Shown: positions 7,274 through 14,549 of the stretch, one piece after another
Layout of the letters: each line of letters begins with the position of its first letter
Numbering within the stretch: the stretch's first letter is position 1
Assembly (NCBI GenBank): GCA_041164825.1
Contig: JBEAOO010000024.1
Span: 1-25,042, forward strand
From: JBEAOO01 sp041164825
Lineage (GTDB): Bacteria; Pseudomonadota; Gammaproteobacteria; Burkholderiales; Burkholderiaceae_C
Length of the DNA stretch: 25,042 nucleotides
Reading direction: 5' to 3'
Made by a program: the position numbers and the translations under genes
Notes under the pieces: generated by a model
The model's input: the letters and a program-made list of their open reading frames with translations, nothing else
Databases searched by the model: none
What the model was told of the DNA's origin: nothing

Positions 7274-8257
7274 TCAAGGCAAATAGCGGGCACGGGTGAG
7301 CACGGGCAGATCATCGCGCAGCGCGGCCTCGTCCACCGGGTGGCGCGCTGCGGCGCGGGCCGGCGCATCACCCCAGGGGTCGGCTTGCTCCACGCTGCTG
7401 CGGCGGAACTCGGTGGGGCTCACGCCCACGCGCTTGCGGAACACGCGCGAAAAATAGAGCTGGTCGTCATAACCCACGCGGCCGGCGATGCTCGACACCG
7501 GCGTGGCCGTGGACTGCAGCATGTGCTTGGCCAAGATGATGCGTTGGTCCTCGCGCCAGCGCACGATGTTGACGCCCATTTGCTCGCGAAACACATGGGC
7601 CAACCGCGAGGGCGACAGGCACACATGGCGGGCGATTTCTTCCAGGCTCATCTCGTGAGCCAGGTTGTTGGCAATGAACTGGCAAGCGCCTTGCACACGC
7701 GCATCCATGGGCCGCTGTTGCGAGCCGGGGGCTTCTTCGTGGCAGCGAATCAACAAGCGCTCCAGCAGGTTCACAGCCAGCTCTTCGGAGCTGCGGCGGC
7801 CCGCGCGGTGGGTGGCGTCGATCTGCGTGAAGAGCTCGTCGAACTCCTTGATGAGCGCCGGGTCGCGCAGCTTCAAGCGGCCCACACCCCCCGTCTGCTC
7901 GGCCCACTGCAACCAGCTGGCCCAAAAGCCGCGCGGGCGAAAGTAAACCCAGCGGTGGTACCACTCACGGCTGTCGGGCGCGCGGCCGTAATAGTGCGGC
8001 ACATCGGGCGGGAACAGCAGCAGGTCGCCGGTTTCGCACTCGAACGAGGGCGCGCCGTCAAACACCTTGCCGCGCCCCTGCACCGTCATGTTGATGATGT
8101 AGCCCTTCATGCCGCTGGGGCGATCGACAAAGAAGTCGAGCGCCCCGCCCTGCACGATGGGCGTGAGGCCAGCCACCAGGTAGAGGTTGAAGGAGTAACC
8201 CGGCAGCAGCGGATTCAACTGCTGCGAGGCATCACTGGGGCGAGCGCGCGAGACCAT
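7274..8257 (-). CDS. araC: Arabinose operon regulator AraC (enterobacterial-type)
   Basis: A 327-aa arabinose-responsive activator/repressor. The N-terminal arm and cupin domain align without gaps to E. coli AraC as I recall it, from NPLLPGYSFN to WVYFRP, with an offset of 8. The E. coli arabinose contacts P8, T24, R38, Y82, H93 and W95 are all present here as P16, T32, R46, Y90, H101 and W103. Both DNA-recognition regions of the C-terminal double HTH are nearly identical to E. coli: HVCLSPSRLAHVFR and DDQLYFSRVFRKR. The C-terminal tail is about 20 residues longer. Start ATG 8257 was chosen over an upstream TTG at 8320, which would overlap gguB. The Shine-Dalgarno is poor. Unlike E. coli, the gene is cotranscribed inside the transporter operon. 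Confidence 0.95.
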   Translation of the reverse strand: MVSRARPSDASQQLNPLLPGYSFNLYLVAGLTPIVQGGALDFFVDRPSGMKGYIINMTVQGRGKVFDGAPSFECETGDLLLFPPDVPHYYGRAPDSREWYHRWVYFRPRGFWASWLQWAEQTGGVGRLKLRDPALIKEFDELFTQIDATHRAGRRSSEELAVNLLERLLIRCHEEAPGSQQRPMDARVQGACQFIANNLAHEMSLEEIARHVCLSPSRLAHVFREQMGVNIVRWREDQRIILAKHMLQSTATPVSSIAGRVGYDDQLYFSRVFRKRVGVSPTEFRRSSVEQADPWGDAPARAAARHPVDEAALRDDLPVLTRARYLP

Positions 8258-8291
8258 GGCGGGAGGGCTCAAGGCGTGATGAGGCGACGGC

Positions 8292-9512
8292 TCACTTGTT
8301 CTTGTTGTAGACGTCGACAAACACGGCGGCCAGCAGCACCAGGCCCTTGATGACCTGCTGGTAGTCGATGCCGATGCCCATGATGGACATGCCGTTGTTC
8401 ATCACGCCCATGATGAAGGCGCCAATCACCGCGCCCATCACCTTGCCCACACCGCCCGAGGCCGAGGCGCCGCCGATGAAGCAGGCGGCAATCACATCGA
8501 GCTCAAAGCCCAGGCCGGCCTTGGGCGTGGCGGTGTTCAGGCGCGCCGCAAACACCAGGCCCGCCAACGCGGCCAACACGCCCATGTTGACGAAGGTGTA
8601 GAAGCTCAAGCGCTCGGTGCGGATGCCCGAGAGCTTGGCGGCCTTCTCGTTGCCACCCAGCGCATAGATGCGGCGGCCGATGGTGGTGCGGCTGGTGACG
8701 AAGTCAAACAGCGCGATCAGCAGCGCCATCACGATCAACACATTGGGCAGGCCCTTGTAGGAGGCCAGCAGGTAGCTGAAGCCCACCAGCAGCGCCGAGA
8801 AGATGGCCAGCTTGCCGTAGAAGAAGGCCGCCGGCTCAGACACCACGCCGTGCTTGAGCTGGTTGGCGCGCGTGCGCAGCCCAGCCACGGCCAACAAGGC
8901 CGCCACCACCACGCCCAGCAACAGCGAGAGCAGGCGCAGCGACTCACCACTGAACACATCGGGGATGAAGCCGGAGCTCAGCGCTTGAAACGTCTCGGGG
9001 AACGGGCCCACCGACTGGCCTTGCAGCAGAGCCAGCGCCAAGCCCTTGAACACCAACATGCCGGCCAAGGTGACGATGAAGGACGGGATGCGGAAGAACG
9101 CCACGAAGTAGCCCTGGGCCGCGCCGATCAAACCGCCCACGGCCAGGCACACCAACGTGGTCGGCAGGTAGTGCCAACCGTAGTTCACCATCAACACAGC
9201 GGCCAGCGCACCCACAAAACCCACCACTGAGCCCACCGACAAATCGATGTGCCCGGCCACGATCACCAGCAGCATGCCCAGCGCCATGATGACGATGTAG
9301 CTGTTCTGCAGCACGAGGTTGGTGAGGTTGAGCGGCTGCATCAGCGTGCCGTCGGTCATCACCTGGAAGAAGGCCATGATGGCCACCAGGGAGATCAACA
9401 TGCCGTAATCGCGCAGATTGCTCTTGAGGAAGCTCAGGCCGGAGGGGCTGGCGCCGACCTGTTCGGCGGCCGGGGCGGCGGGGGTCGCGGAGGGGTGATT
9501 CACAGTGCTCAT
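8292..9512 (-). CDS. gguB: Multiple-monosaccharide ABC transporter permease (GguB/MmsB-type)
   Basis: A 406-aa inner-membrane permease of the CUT2/ribose-type family. Roughly ten hydrophobic segments are visible. Signature elements are GMLLVIVAGHIDLSVGSVVG near residue 80, the EAA-like region NEKAAKLSGIRTERLSFYTF near residue 290 and the C-terminal GVMNNGMSIMGIGIDYQQVI. The 400-aa length with a long central insert (about residues 190-240) is typical of the GguB/XylH subgroup rather than the 320-aa RbsC group. It follows gguA by 45 bases and precedes araC by 34 bases. With ChvE and GguA it forms the sugar importer of this locus; L-arabinose is the likely substrate from context, though ChvE-type systems also carry other monosaccharides. 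Confidence 0.93.
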   Translation of the reverse strand: MSTVNHPSATPAAPAAEQVGASPSGLSFLKSNLRDYGMLISLVAIMAFFQVMTDGTLMQPLNLTNLVLQNSYIVIMALGMLLVIVAGHIDLSVGSVVGFVGALAAVLMVNYGWHYLPTTLVCLAVGGLIGAAQGYFVAFFRIPSFIVTLAGMLVFKGLALALLQGQSVGPFPETFQALSSGFIPDVFSGESLRLLSLLLGVVVAALLAVAGLRTRANQLKHGVVSEPAAFFYGKLAIFSALLVGFSYLLASYKGLPNVLIVMALLIALFDFVTSRTTIGRRIYALGGNEKAAKLSGIRTERLSFYTFVNMGVLAALAGLVFAARLNTATPKAGLGFELDVIAACFIGGASASGGVGKVMGAVIGAFIMGVMNNGMSIMGIGIDYQQVIKGLVLLAAVFVDVYNKNK

Positions 9513-9557
9513 GTCGTGCTCGGTTCGGGCTCTATCGGTACACGGTGTTTGACCGGC

Positions 9558-11105
9558 TCAATGCGCGCTCACGATGGCGCGCATGATCTTTTCTTGGCTG
9601 GCTTCAGCGGTGGGCATCTCGGCCACAAAGCGACCTTCGTTCATCACGTAGATGCGGTCGCTCAAGCCCAGCAGCTCGGGCATCTCGGACGAGATCACGA
9701 TCACGCACTTGCCCTCTGCGGCGAGCTGCGCGATCAGCGTGTAGATCTCGAACTTGGCGCCCACATCAATGCCGCGCGTGGGCTCGTCCAAGATCAGCAC
9801 CTCGGGGTTGGTGAACAGCCACTTGCTGAGCACCACCTTCTGCTGGTTGCCACCCGAGAGGTTGACCACTTTTTGCGCCACGCTTGAGCAGCGCGTGCGC
9901 AGCTTCTCGCGAAAGCTCTGCGCCACACCAAACTCGCGCCCATCGTCGATCACACCGCGCGTGGACACACCGGGCAAATTGGCCAGCGAGGTGTTGAACT
10001 GAATGTCTTCGCTCAGCACCAGGCCGTTGCCCTTGCGGTCCTCGGTCACATACGCAAAGCCGTGCGCCACCGCTTTGCCCACGGTGCTCACGTCAATCTC
10101 TTGGCCGTTCAGCAGCGCCTGGCCGCTGATGCGCTGACCCCAGCTGCGACCGAAGAAGCTCATCGCCAGCTCGGTGCGGCCCGCGCCCATCAGGCCGGCA
10201 ATGCCGACGATCTCACCTCGCCGCACGTGCAGGTTCACGCCCTTGATGACCTCGCGGTCGGCGTGCTGCGGGTGGTGGGCGCGCCAGTTGCGCAGCTCAA
10301 ACACGGTATCGCCGATGTGGGGCGTGCGCTTGGGGTAGCGGTCGGCCATCTCGCGGCCCACCATGCCGCGGATCACGCGGTCTTCGCTGATGGTTTCGGC
10401 GTGGCAATCCAGCGTTTCCACCGTGCTGCCATCGCGCAAGATGGTGATCGCGTCGGCCACCTTGGCAATTTCGTTGAGCTTGTGCGAGATCAGGATACAA
10501 GCAATGCCCTGGGCCTTTAGGCCCAGCAGCAGTTGCAGCAGCGCATCGCTGTCGGTCTCGTTCAGGCTGGCCGTGGGCTCGTCCAAGATCAGCAGCTTCA
10601 CCTGCTTGGACAGCGCCTTGGCAATTTCCACCAACTGCTGCTTGCCCACGCCCAGGTGGGTGATCAGCGTGCTGGGCGATTCCTTGAGGCCCACTTTGTT
10701 CAGCAGCGCCTGGGTCTGGCTGTGCGCGGCCATCCAGTCGATCACGCCTCGCGTGGCCGTCTCGTTGCCCAAGAAGATGTTCTCGGCAATCGACAGCAGC
10801 GGCACCAGCGCCAGCTCTTGGTGAATGATGATGATGCCTTGGGCCTCACTGTCGTGAATGCCGCTGAACTGCCGCAACTGCCCTTGGTAGTGGATCTCGC
10901 CGCTGTACTCGCCGTGCGGGTAGACGCCCGAGAGCACCTTCATCAAGGTTGATTTGCCGGCGCCGTTTTCGCCCACCACGGCGTGGATCTCACCGGCGCG
11001 CACGCGCAGGTTGACGCGGTTGAGCGCCACCACACCGGGGAAGGTCTTGCGGATGTCGCGCATCTCCAGCAAGGGGGGCGCGGACGCTGTGCTCGTGTTC
11101 ATCAT
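9558..11105 (-). CDS. gguA: Multiple-monosaccharide ABC transporter ATPase (GguA/MmsA-type, double NBD)
   Basis: A 515-aa ATPase with two fused nucleotide-binding domains, as in all CUT2 sugar importers. The first domain has Walker A GENGAGKST and Walker B LLILDEPTASL but a degenerate signature (GVGKQQLVEIA). The second has a degenerate Walker A (GLMGAGRTE) but a good LSGGNQQKV signature and VLILDEPTRGIDVG. This complementary pattern is normal for the family. Two adjacent ATGs (11105 and 11102) and a further one at 11129 are possible starts, none with a strong SD; 11105 was chosen because the core begins at LLEMRDIRKTFPGV. It is separated from the binding-protein gene by a 104-base gap carrying a strong stem-loop. 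Confidence 0.92.
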   Translation of the reverse strand: MMNTSTASAPPLLEMRDIRKTFPGVVALNRVNLRVRAGEIHAVVGENGAGKSTLMKVLSGVYPHGEYSGEIHYQGQLRQFSGIHDSEAQGIIIIHQELALVPLLSIAENIFLGNETATRGVIDWMAAHSQTQALLNKVGLKESPSTLITHLGVGKQQLVEIAKALSKQVKLLILDEPTASLNETDSDALLQLLLGLKAQGIACILISHKLNEIAKVADAITILRDGSTVETLDCHAETISEDRVIRGMVGREMADRYPKRTPHIGDTVFELRNWRAHHPQHADREVIKGVNLHVRRGEIVGIAGLMGAGRTELAMSFFGRSWGQRISGQALLNGQEIDVSTVGKAVAHGFAYVTEDRKGNGLVLSEDIQFNTSLANLPGVSTRGVIDDGREFGVAQSFREKLRTRCSSVAQKVVNLSGGNQQKVVLSKWLFTNPEVLILDEPTRGIDVGAKFEIYTLIAQLAAEGKCVIVISSEMPELLGLSDRIYVMNEGRFVAEMPTAEASQEKIMRAIVSAH

Positions 11106-11142
11106 CAGAGGGTTCAAAGGCCGGCCCATCAGACCGGCAAAA

Positions 11143-11191
11143 AACAGGGCGTCCGGACCGCCAAAGGCCCTGCACCTCGCGGTGCAGGGCC
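11143..11191 (-). terminator. Intercistronic stem-loop between chvE-like and gguA (attenuator or mRNA stabiliser)
   Basis: A perfect 11-bp stem, GGCCCTGCACC (11166-11176) and GGTGCAGGGCC (11181-11191), closes a 4-nt loop. Read on the minus strand it follows the binding-protein stop and is succeeded by TTTGG, then a small GGCG/CGCC hairpin and a TTTTTT tract ending near 11143. Stem-loops at this place in binding-protein-dependent operons commonly give more binding-protein mRNA than transporter mRNA, through partial termination or 3' end protection. The structure is seen directly; the role is inferred. Confidence 0.65.
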
Positions 11192-11209
11192 CAGGCTGTC
11201 AGGCACAGA

Positions 11210-12274
11210 TCACTTGACCTGCGATTCCTTGTAGTAGCCGCTGCCAATCAGCACCGGGTTCCAGTTGGAGGCATCCACGGCCACCGGCTTCAGCAGGTAC
11301 GAGGGCACCACCTTCACGCCGTTGTTGTAGGTCTTGGTGTCGTTGATCTCGGGCTTCTTGCCGCTGAGCATGGCGTCCACCATGTTGGCCGTGACCTTGG
11401 CCAGTTCACGCGTGTCTTTGAACACGGTGGAGAACTGCTCGCCCTTCAAGATCGACTTCACCGACTGCACCTCGGCGTCTTGGCCGCTGACCACCGGGCA
11501 AGGCTGTTGCGCGGTGCAGTAGCCCACGCCCTTCAGGCTGCTCAAGATGCCGATCGACAGGCCGTCGTACGGGCTCAGCACGCCGTGGACCTTGTCCTTG
11601 CCGTAGTAGGCGCTGAGCAGGTTGTCCATGCGGGCTTGCGCCACCGCGCCATCCCAGCGCAGCGTGCCGACCTTGTCCATGCCCATTTGCTTGCTGCGCA
11701 CCACCAGCTTGCCGCTGTCGATGTAGGGCTTGAGCACGCTCATGGCGCCGTCGTAGAAAAAGAAGGCGTTGTTGTCGTCCGGGCTGCCACCGAAGAGTTC
11801 GATGTTGAACGGGCCCTTGCCCGCCTTGAGGCCCAGCTTGTCGATGATGGACGTGGCTTGCAGCACGCCGACCTGGAAGTTGTCGAAGGTGGCGTAGTAG
11901 TCGACGTTCTTGCTGCCCTTGATCAGGCGGTCGTAGGCGATGACCTTGATGCCTTTGTCGGCCGCGTTTTGCAGCACCTTGCTCAGCGTCGTGCCGTCAA
12001 TCGACGCCACCACCAGCACCTTCACGCCCTTGGTGACCATGTTCTCGATCTGGGCGAGCTGGTTCGGGATGTCGTCGTCGGCGTACTGCAGGTCGGTCTT
12101 GTAGCCACGGTCTTTCAGCACCTTGACCATGTTGTCACCGTCGGCGATCCAGCGGGCCGACGACTTGGTGGGCATCGAGATGCCGATGGCGCCCTTGTCT
12201 TGGGCTTGGGCGAACGGGGCGGCGGCGATCAGGCCGGCCAACAAACTCAGGCGAATGAAATGAGCGCGATTCAT
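11210..12274 (-). CDS. chvE: Periplasmic sugar-binding protein, ChvE-like
   Basis: A 354-aa periplasmic binding protein of the ribose/xylose type that captures monosaccharides and delivers them to GguAB. The N-terminal signal peptide is MNRAHFIRLSLLAGLIAAAPFAQAQ minus its last residues, cleaved after an AQA site; the mature protein begins near DKGAIGISMPTKSS. The motifs ARWIADGDNM, LVVASIDGTTLS, VIAYDRLI, IELFGGSPDDNNA and VVSGQDAEVQSVKSI match the ChvE/XylF group. ATG 12274 has a GGAG Shine-Dalgarno 7 bases upstream. The frame could be read from 12358, but the signal peptide and SD favour 12274. A cysteine pair (YCTAQQPC) near residue 245 may form a disulfide. In Agrobacterium ChvE also signals to VirA; no such partner is evident here. 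Confidence 0.92.
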   Translation of the reverse strand: MNRAHFIRLSLLAGLIAAAPFAQAQDKGAIGISMPTKSSARWIADGDNMVKVLKDRGYKTDLQYADDDIPNQLAQIENMVTKGVKVLVVASIDGTTLSKVLQNAADKGIKVIAYDRLIKGSKNVDYYATFDNFQVGVLQATSIIDKLGLKAGKGPFNIELFGGSPDDNNAFFFYDGAMSVLKPYIDSGKLVVRSKQMGMDKVGTLRWDGAVAQARMDNLLSAYYGKDKVHGVLSPYDGLSIGILSSLKGVGYCTAQQPCPVVSGQDAEVQSVKSILKGEQFSTVFKDTRELAKVTANMVDAMLSGKKPEINDTKTYNNGVKVVPSYLLKPVAVDASNWNPVLIGSGYYKESQVK

Positions 12275-12406
12275 GTGTGTCTCCAGATATTGTTCAAACC
12301 GATTCAAAACCCTGCTCGGCAGCGGATGAGAATCTATTTTTAAGCGGCAAAAGCCCATCTTGAAAAACCCCTTACACCAAAGCCCGGGGCCTCAAAACGT
12401 AAACCA

Positions 12407-12433
12407 GCACGGCGGCCCGGTGTGCCGCCGTGC
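12407..12433. repeat. 9-bp perfect inverted repeat in the ara control region
   Basis: GCACGGCGG and CCGCCGTGC are separated by 9 bases (CCCGGTGTG). It lies between the AraC-like sites and the chvE gene. No U-tract follows on either strand, so a classical terminator is unlikely. It could shape the chvE leader RNA or be a binding site for an unidentified protein. Confidence 0.5.
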
Positions 12434-12482
12434 GTCGGCTTGAAAACCGATGCCTGTTCAGCGGAGCGAAGGTTAGGCGGCA

Positions 12483-12499
12483 CATGGACAGAACCTCTC
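12483..12499 (-). promoter_or_regulatory. AraC-like half-site, minus orientation
   Basis: Read on the minus strand this is GAGAGGTTCTGTCCATG. Compared with the E. coli consensus TAGC-N7-TCCATA it keeps AG and TCCAT, and shares GTTCTGT with the other sites in this region. Its orientation faces the chvE transporter operon, so it may serve that promoter. A weak partner 21 bp upstream (12504-12520) is not convincing. Confidence 0.45.
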
Positions 12500-12526
12500 A
12501 GGGTTCCTACCAAGCCGCCACGAGCT

Positions 12527-12543
12527 CAGCCGTTTTATCCATG
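12527..12543 (+). promoter_or_regulatory. AraC-like half-site, distal (plus orientation)
   Basis: CAGCCGTTTTATCCATG keeps 8 of 10 fixed positions of the E. coli TAGC-N7-TCCATA consensus, the joint best match in the window. It lies 237 bp upstream of the promoter-proximal pair (start to start). This recalls the distant araO2 site used for DNA looping in E. coli, though the distance there is about 210 bp. It could instead act on the divergent chvE promoter. Confidence 0.6.
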
Positions 12544-12763
12544 TCTTTGACAGATCGTAGACAGATCGGGGCGCCGCTCTGCACGGGATTGCCCTGCCCG
12601 CAGCGCGCCCGAGCAGCGCCAACACCAGTCGCATCCCATGGGCTGGGATGCACGATTCAGCACACTCCAGCCGCGGCACACCGGCGCGCCCAGCGATTGA
12701 CAGGATGTCGCGTTGCACCAGTCAACCCGTCTATGTCAATCTGGCGTGCCTTTGCTGCCGCTC

Positions 12764-12801
12764 AAGCCGTTTTGTTCATATCTACAGCCGTTCTGTCGTG
12801 G
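12764..12801 (+). promoter_or_regulatory. Tandem AraC half-sites (araI1-I2-like) of the araB promoter
   Basis: Two direct-repeat half-sites, AAGCCGTTTTGTTCATA (12764-12780) and CAGCCGTTCTGTCGTGG (12785-12801), start exactly 21 bp apart, the spacing of araI1 and araI2 in E. coli. The upstream site matches the TAGC-N7-TCCATA consensus at 8 of 10 positions and the downstream one at 5 of 10. The order strong-then-weak is also that of E. coli. The recognition helices of the AraC encoded here are nearly identical to those of E. coli, which supports the assignment. Confidence 0.78.
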
Positions 12802-12827
12802 CGCCGCCGGGGCTTGATTTTTAACAT
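12798..12827 (+). promoter_or_regulatory. Proposed araB promoter core (-35 overlapping half-site, -10 TAACAT)
   Basis: If the -35 hexamer overlaps the last four bases of the downstream AraC half-site as in E. coli pBAD, it is GTGGCG (12798-12803). After 18 bases comes TAACAT (12822-12827), four of six to TATAAT. E. coli pBAD has the same 4-bp overlap and 18-bp spacer with equally poor hexamers, fitting a promoter that depends on AraC. The predicted leader is about 39 bases. Confidence 0.6.
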
Positions 12828-12872
12828 CGCCCACCACGCCTCGGTTTCCGCGAGGCGCTTGAATGGCACACG

Positions 12873-14549
12873 ATGAATATCTCGATCGGTTTGGATTTTG
12901 GCAGCGACTCGGTGCGCGCTCTGGCAGTATTTTGTGATTCCGGGGAAGAATTAGCCACCGCCGTGGCAGCGTATCCACGCTGGTCGCGGGGTGAGTTTTG
13001 CGAGCCGCTGCGCCAGCAGTTTCGCCACCACCCGCTCGACTACACCGAGGCGATGACCGCCGCCGTGCGCGAGGTGGTGCAGGCCCTGGGCCCCCGCGCC
13101 TCCGATGTGCGCGCCCTGGGTGTAGACACCACCGGCTCCACCCCGGCGCCGGTCGACGCGCACGGCCAGGTGCTGGCGCTGCGGCCCGAGTTTGCGAGCA
13201 ACCCGAACGCGATGTTTGTGCTGTGGAAGGACCACACCGCCATTGAAGAGGCCGAGGCGCTGACCGCGCTGGCGCACAGCGGGCGCTTCGCCGACGTGAC
13301 GCGTTTTGCAGGCGGCATCTATTCGTCCGAATGGTTCTGGGCCAAGGCGCTGCACGTGAGCCGCCAGGACGACGCCGTGCATCGCGCCACCCGCGCCTGG
13401 GTGGAGTTGTGCGACTGGGTGCCCGCGCTGCTGGCCGGTCGAACCGCCCTCGACACCTTGCCGCGCGGGCGCTGCGCGGCCGGCCACAAATCGCTGTGGC
13501 ACCCGCAGTGGGGTGGGCTGCCACCGCGCGCGTTTTTGGCCGCATTGGACGAGCGCCTGGTGCACCCGCTGCGCGAGCCGATGTTCACCGACTCCCAAAC
13601 CGCCGACGTGCCAGTGGGTGCGCTCAGCCCCGAGTGGGCGCAGCGCCTGGCCCTGCCCGCGGGCACGGTGGTGGCCGGTGGTGCCTTTGACTGCCACATG
13701 GGCGCGGTGGGCGGTGGCGCCCAGCCCTACACGCTGGTCAAGGTGATTGGCACCTCCACCTGCGACATCTTGCTGGCCGAGCCCGAGCGCATTGGCCAGC
13801 GCGCCATTGCCGGCATCTGCGGCCAGGTGGACGGCAGCGTGGTGCCCGGCATGATCGGCCTGGAGGCCGGGCAATCGGCCTTTGGCGACCTCTACGCCTG
13901 GCTCAGCCGCACGCTGGGTTGGTCGCTGGGCTGGGCCGCCGAGCGCGAGCCCGCGCTGGCCGCCAGCTTGCACAAAGCGCAGGCCGACCTGCTCCCTGCG
14001 CTGGCCGAGAGCTGGGCACAAAACATGGACCTGGCGCACCTGCCGCTGGCGCTGGATTGGCTCAACGGCCGCCGCACGCCCCACGCCAACCAGCGCCTGC
14101 AAGGCGTGCTGGGCGGCCTCACCTTGGGCACCACCGCACCCGCATTGTTTGGCGCCGTGGTGGCCGCCACCGCCTTTGGCGCGCGCGCCATTGCCGAGTG
14201 CTTTGAGCAGCAGGACGTGCCCGTGCAACAGGTGCTGGCCATGGGCGGCATTGCCCGCAAATCGCCCACGGTGATGCAGGTGATGGCCGACGTCATGAAC
14301 CGCCCGGTGGACGTGGTGGGCTCCGACCAATGCTGCGCGCTGGGCGCCGCCATCTTTGGTGCCGTGGCCGCGGGCGTGCATGCCGATGTGGCCAGCGCGC
14401 AAGCCCACATGGCCAGCGCCGTGGAGCGCCGCTACCTGCCCAACGCCGACCGCGCACCGACCTACCAAGCGCACTACGAGCGTTTCCAGGCCTGGTCGGT
14501 CGCGTGCGAGCCGCTGTATGCCGCCAAAGCGACGGAGACCGCTGCATGA
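12873..14549 (+). CDS. araB: L-ribulokinase
   Basis: A 558-aa FGGY-type kinase that phosphorylates L-ribulose to L-ribulose 5-phosphate. It is collinear with E. coli AraB (566 aa): IGLDFGSDSVRALAV at the N-terminus, STPAPVDAHG, NPNAMFVLWKDHTA, GIYSSEWFWAK, ELCDWVPALL, GGAFDCHMGAVG, KVIGTSTCDILLA, GQVDGSVVPGMIGLEAGQS and DWLNGRRTP, then the C-terminal ATP-binding MGGIARKSP. Start ATG 12873 gives MNISIGLDFG. There is no in-frame alternative close upstream, and the SD is weak (GAGG is 17 bases away). It is the first gene of the araB-araD-araA operon, opposite the chvE operon, and its stop overlaps the araD start (ATGA). Confidence 0.96.
   Translation: MNISIGLDFGSDSVRALAVFCDSGEELATAVAAYPRWSRGEFCEPLRQQFRHHPLDYTEAMTAAVREVVQALGPRASDVRALGVDTTGSTPAPVDAHGQVLALRPEFASNPNAMFVLWKDHTAIEEAEALTALAHSGRFADVTRFAGGIYSSEWFWAKALHVSRQDDAVHRATRAWVELCDWVPALLAGRTALDTLPRGRCAAGHKSLWHPQWGGLPPRAFLAALDERLVHPLREPMFTDSQTADVPVGALSPEWAQRLALPAGTVVAGGAFDCHMGAVGGGAQPYTLVKVIGTSTCDILLAEPERIGQRAIAGICGQVDGSVVPGMIGLEAGQSAFGDLYAWLSRTLGWSLGWAAEREPALAASLHKAQADLLPALAESWAQNMDLAHLPLALDWLNGRRTPHANQRLQGVLGGLTLGTTAPALFGAVVAATAFGARAIAECFEQQDVPVQQVLAMGGIARKSPTVMQVMADVMNRPVDVVGSDQCCALGAAIFGAVAAGVHADVASAQAHMASAVERRYLPNADRAPTYQAHYERFQAWSVACEPLYAAKATETAA

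Larger units (their letters stand above)
12275..12872. other. Divergent arabinose control region (chvE operon / araBDA)
   Basis: This 598-base region has no credible gene. It holds four 17-bp AraC-like half-sites (listed separately) and a proposed araB promoter at its right end. A perfect 9-bp stem (GCACGGCGG at 12407-12415, CCGCCGTGC at 12425-12433) lies on the chvE side. A 9-bp direct repeat GACAGATCG recurs at 12549 and 12560, 11 bases apart, close to one helical turn. The chvE promoter is not clear; the best AT-rich stretch on the minus strand is 12334-12344 (read TAAAAATAGATT), about 60 bases before its ATG. Confidence 0.6.

Noticed and set aside
8258..8320. Longer AraC starting at TTG 8320
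   Set aside because: It would overlap gguB by 29 bases and add residues with no counterpart in AraC; the ATG at 8257 is closer to the known N-terminal arm length.
12462..12478. Possible second AraC half-site 21 bp downstream of the minus-oriented site
   Set aside because: The sequence keeps almost none of the fixed TAGC or TCCATA positions.
12547..12552. Perfect TTGACA hexamer in the ara control region (another at 12697-12702)
   Set aside because: Neither has an AT-rich -10 at 16-18 bp, so they are unlikely to be active sigma-70 promoters on the plus strand.
12863..12937. Possible 24-codon ORF with a better Shine-Dalgarno (GAGGCG) overlapping the araB start out of frame
   Set aside because: Its peptide shows no recognisable feature and it could be chance. 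It might help translational coupling, but nothing beyond spacing supports it.
12951..14474. Minus-strand frame of about 500 codons antisense to araB
   Set aside because: Same shadow effect; the sense strand encodes an unmistakable ribulokinase.
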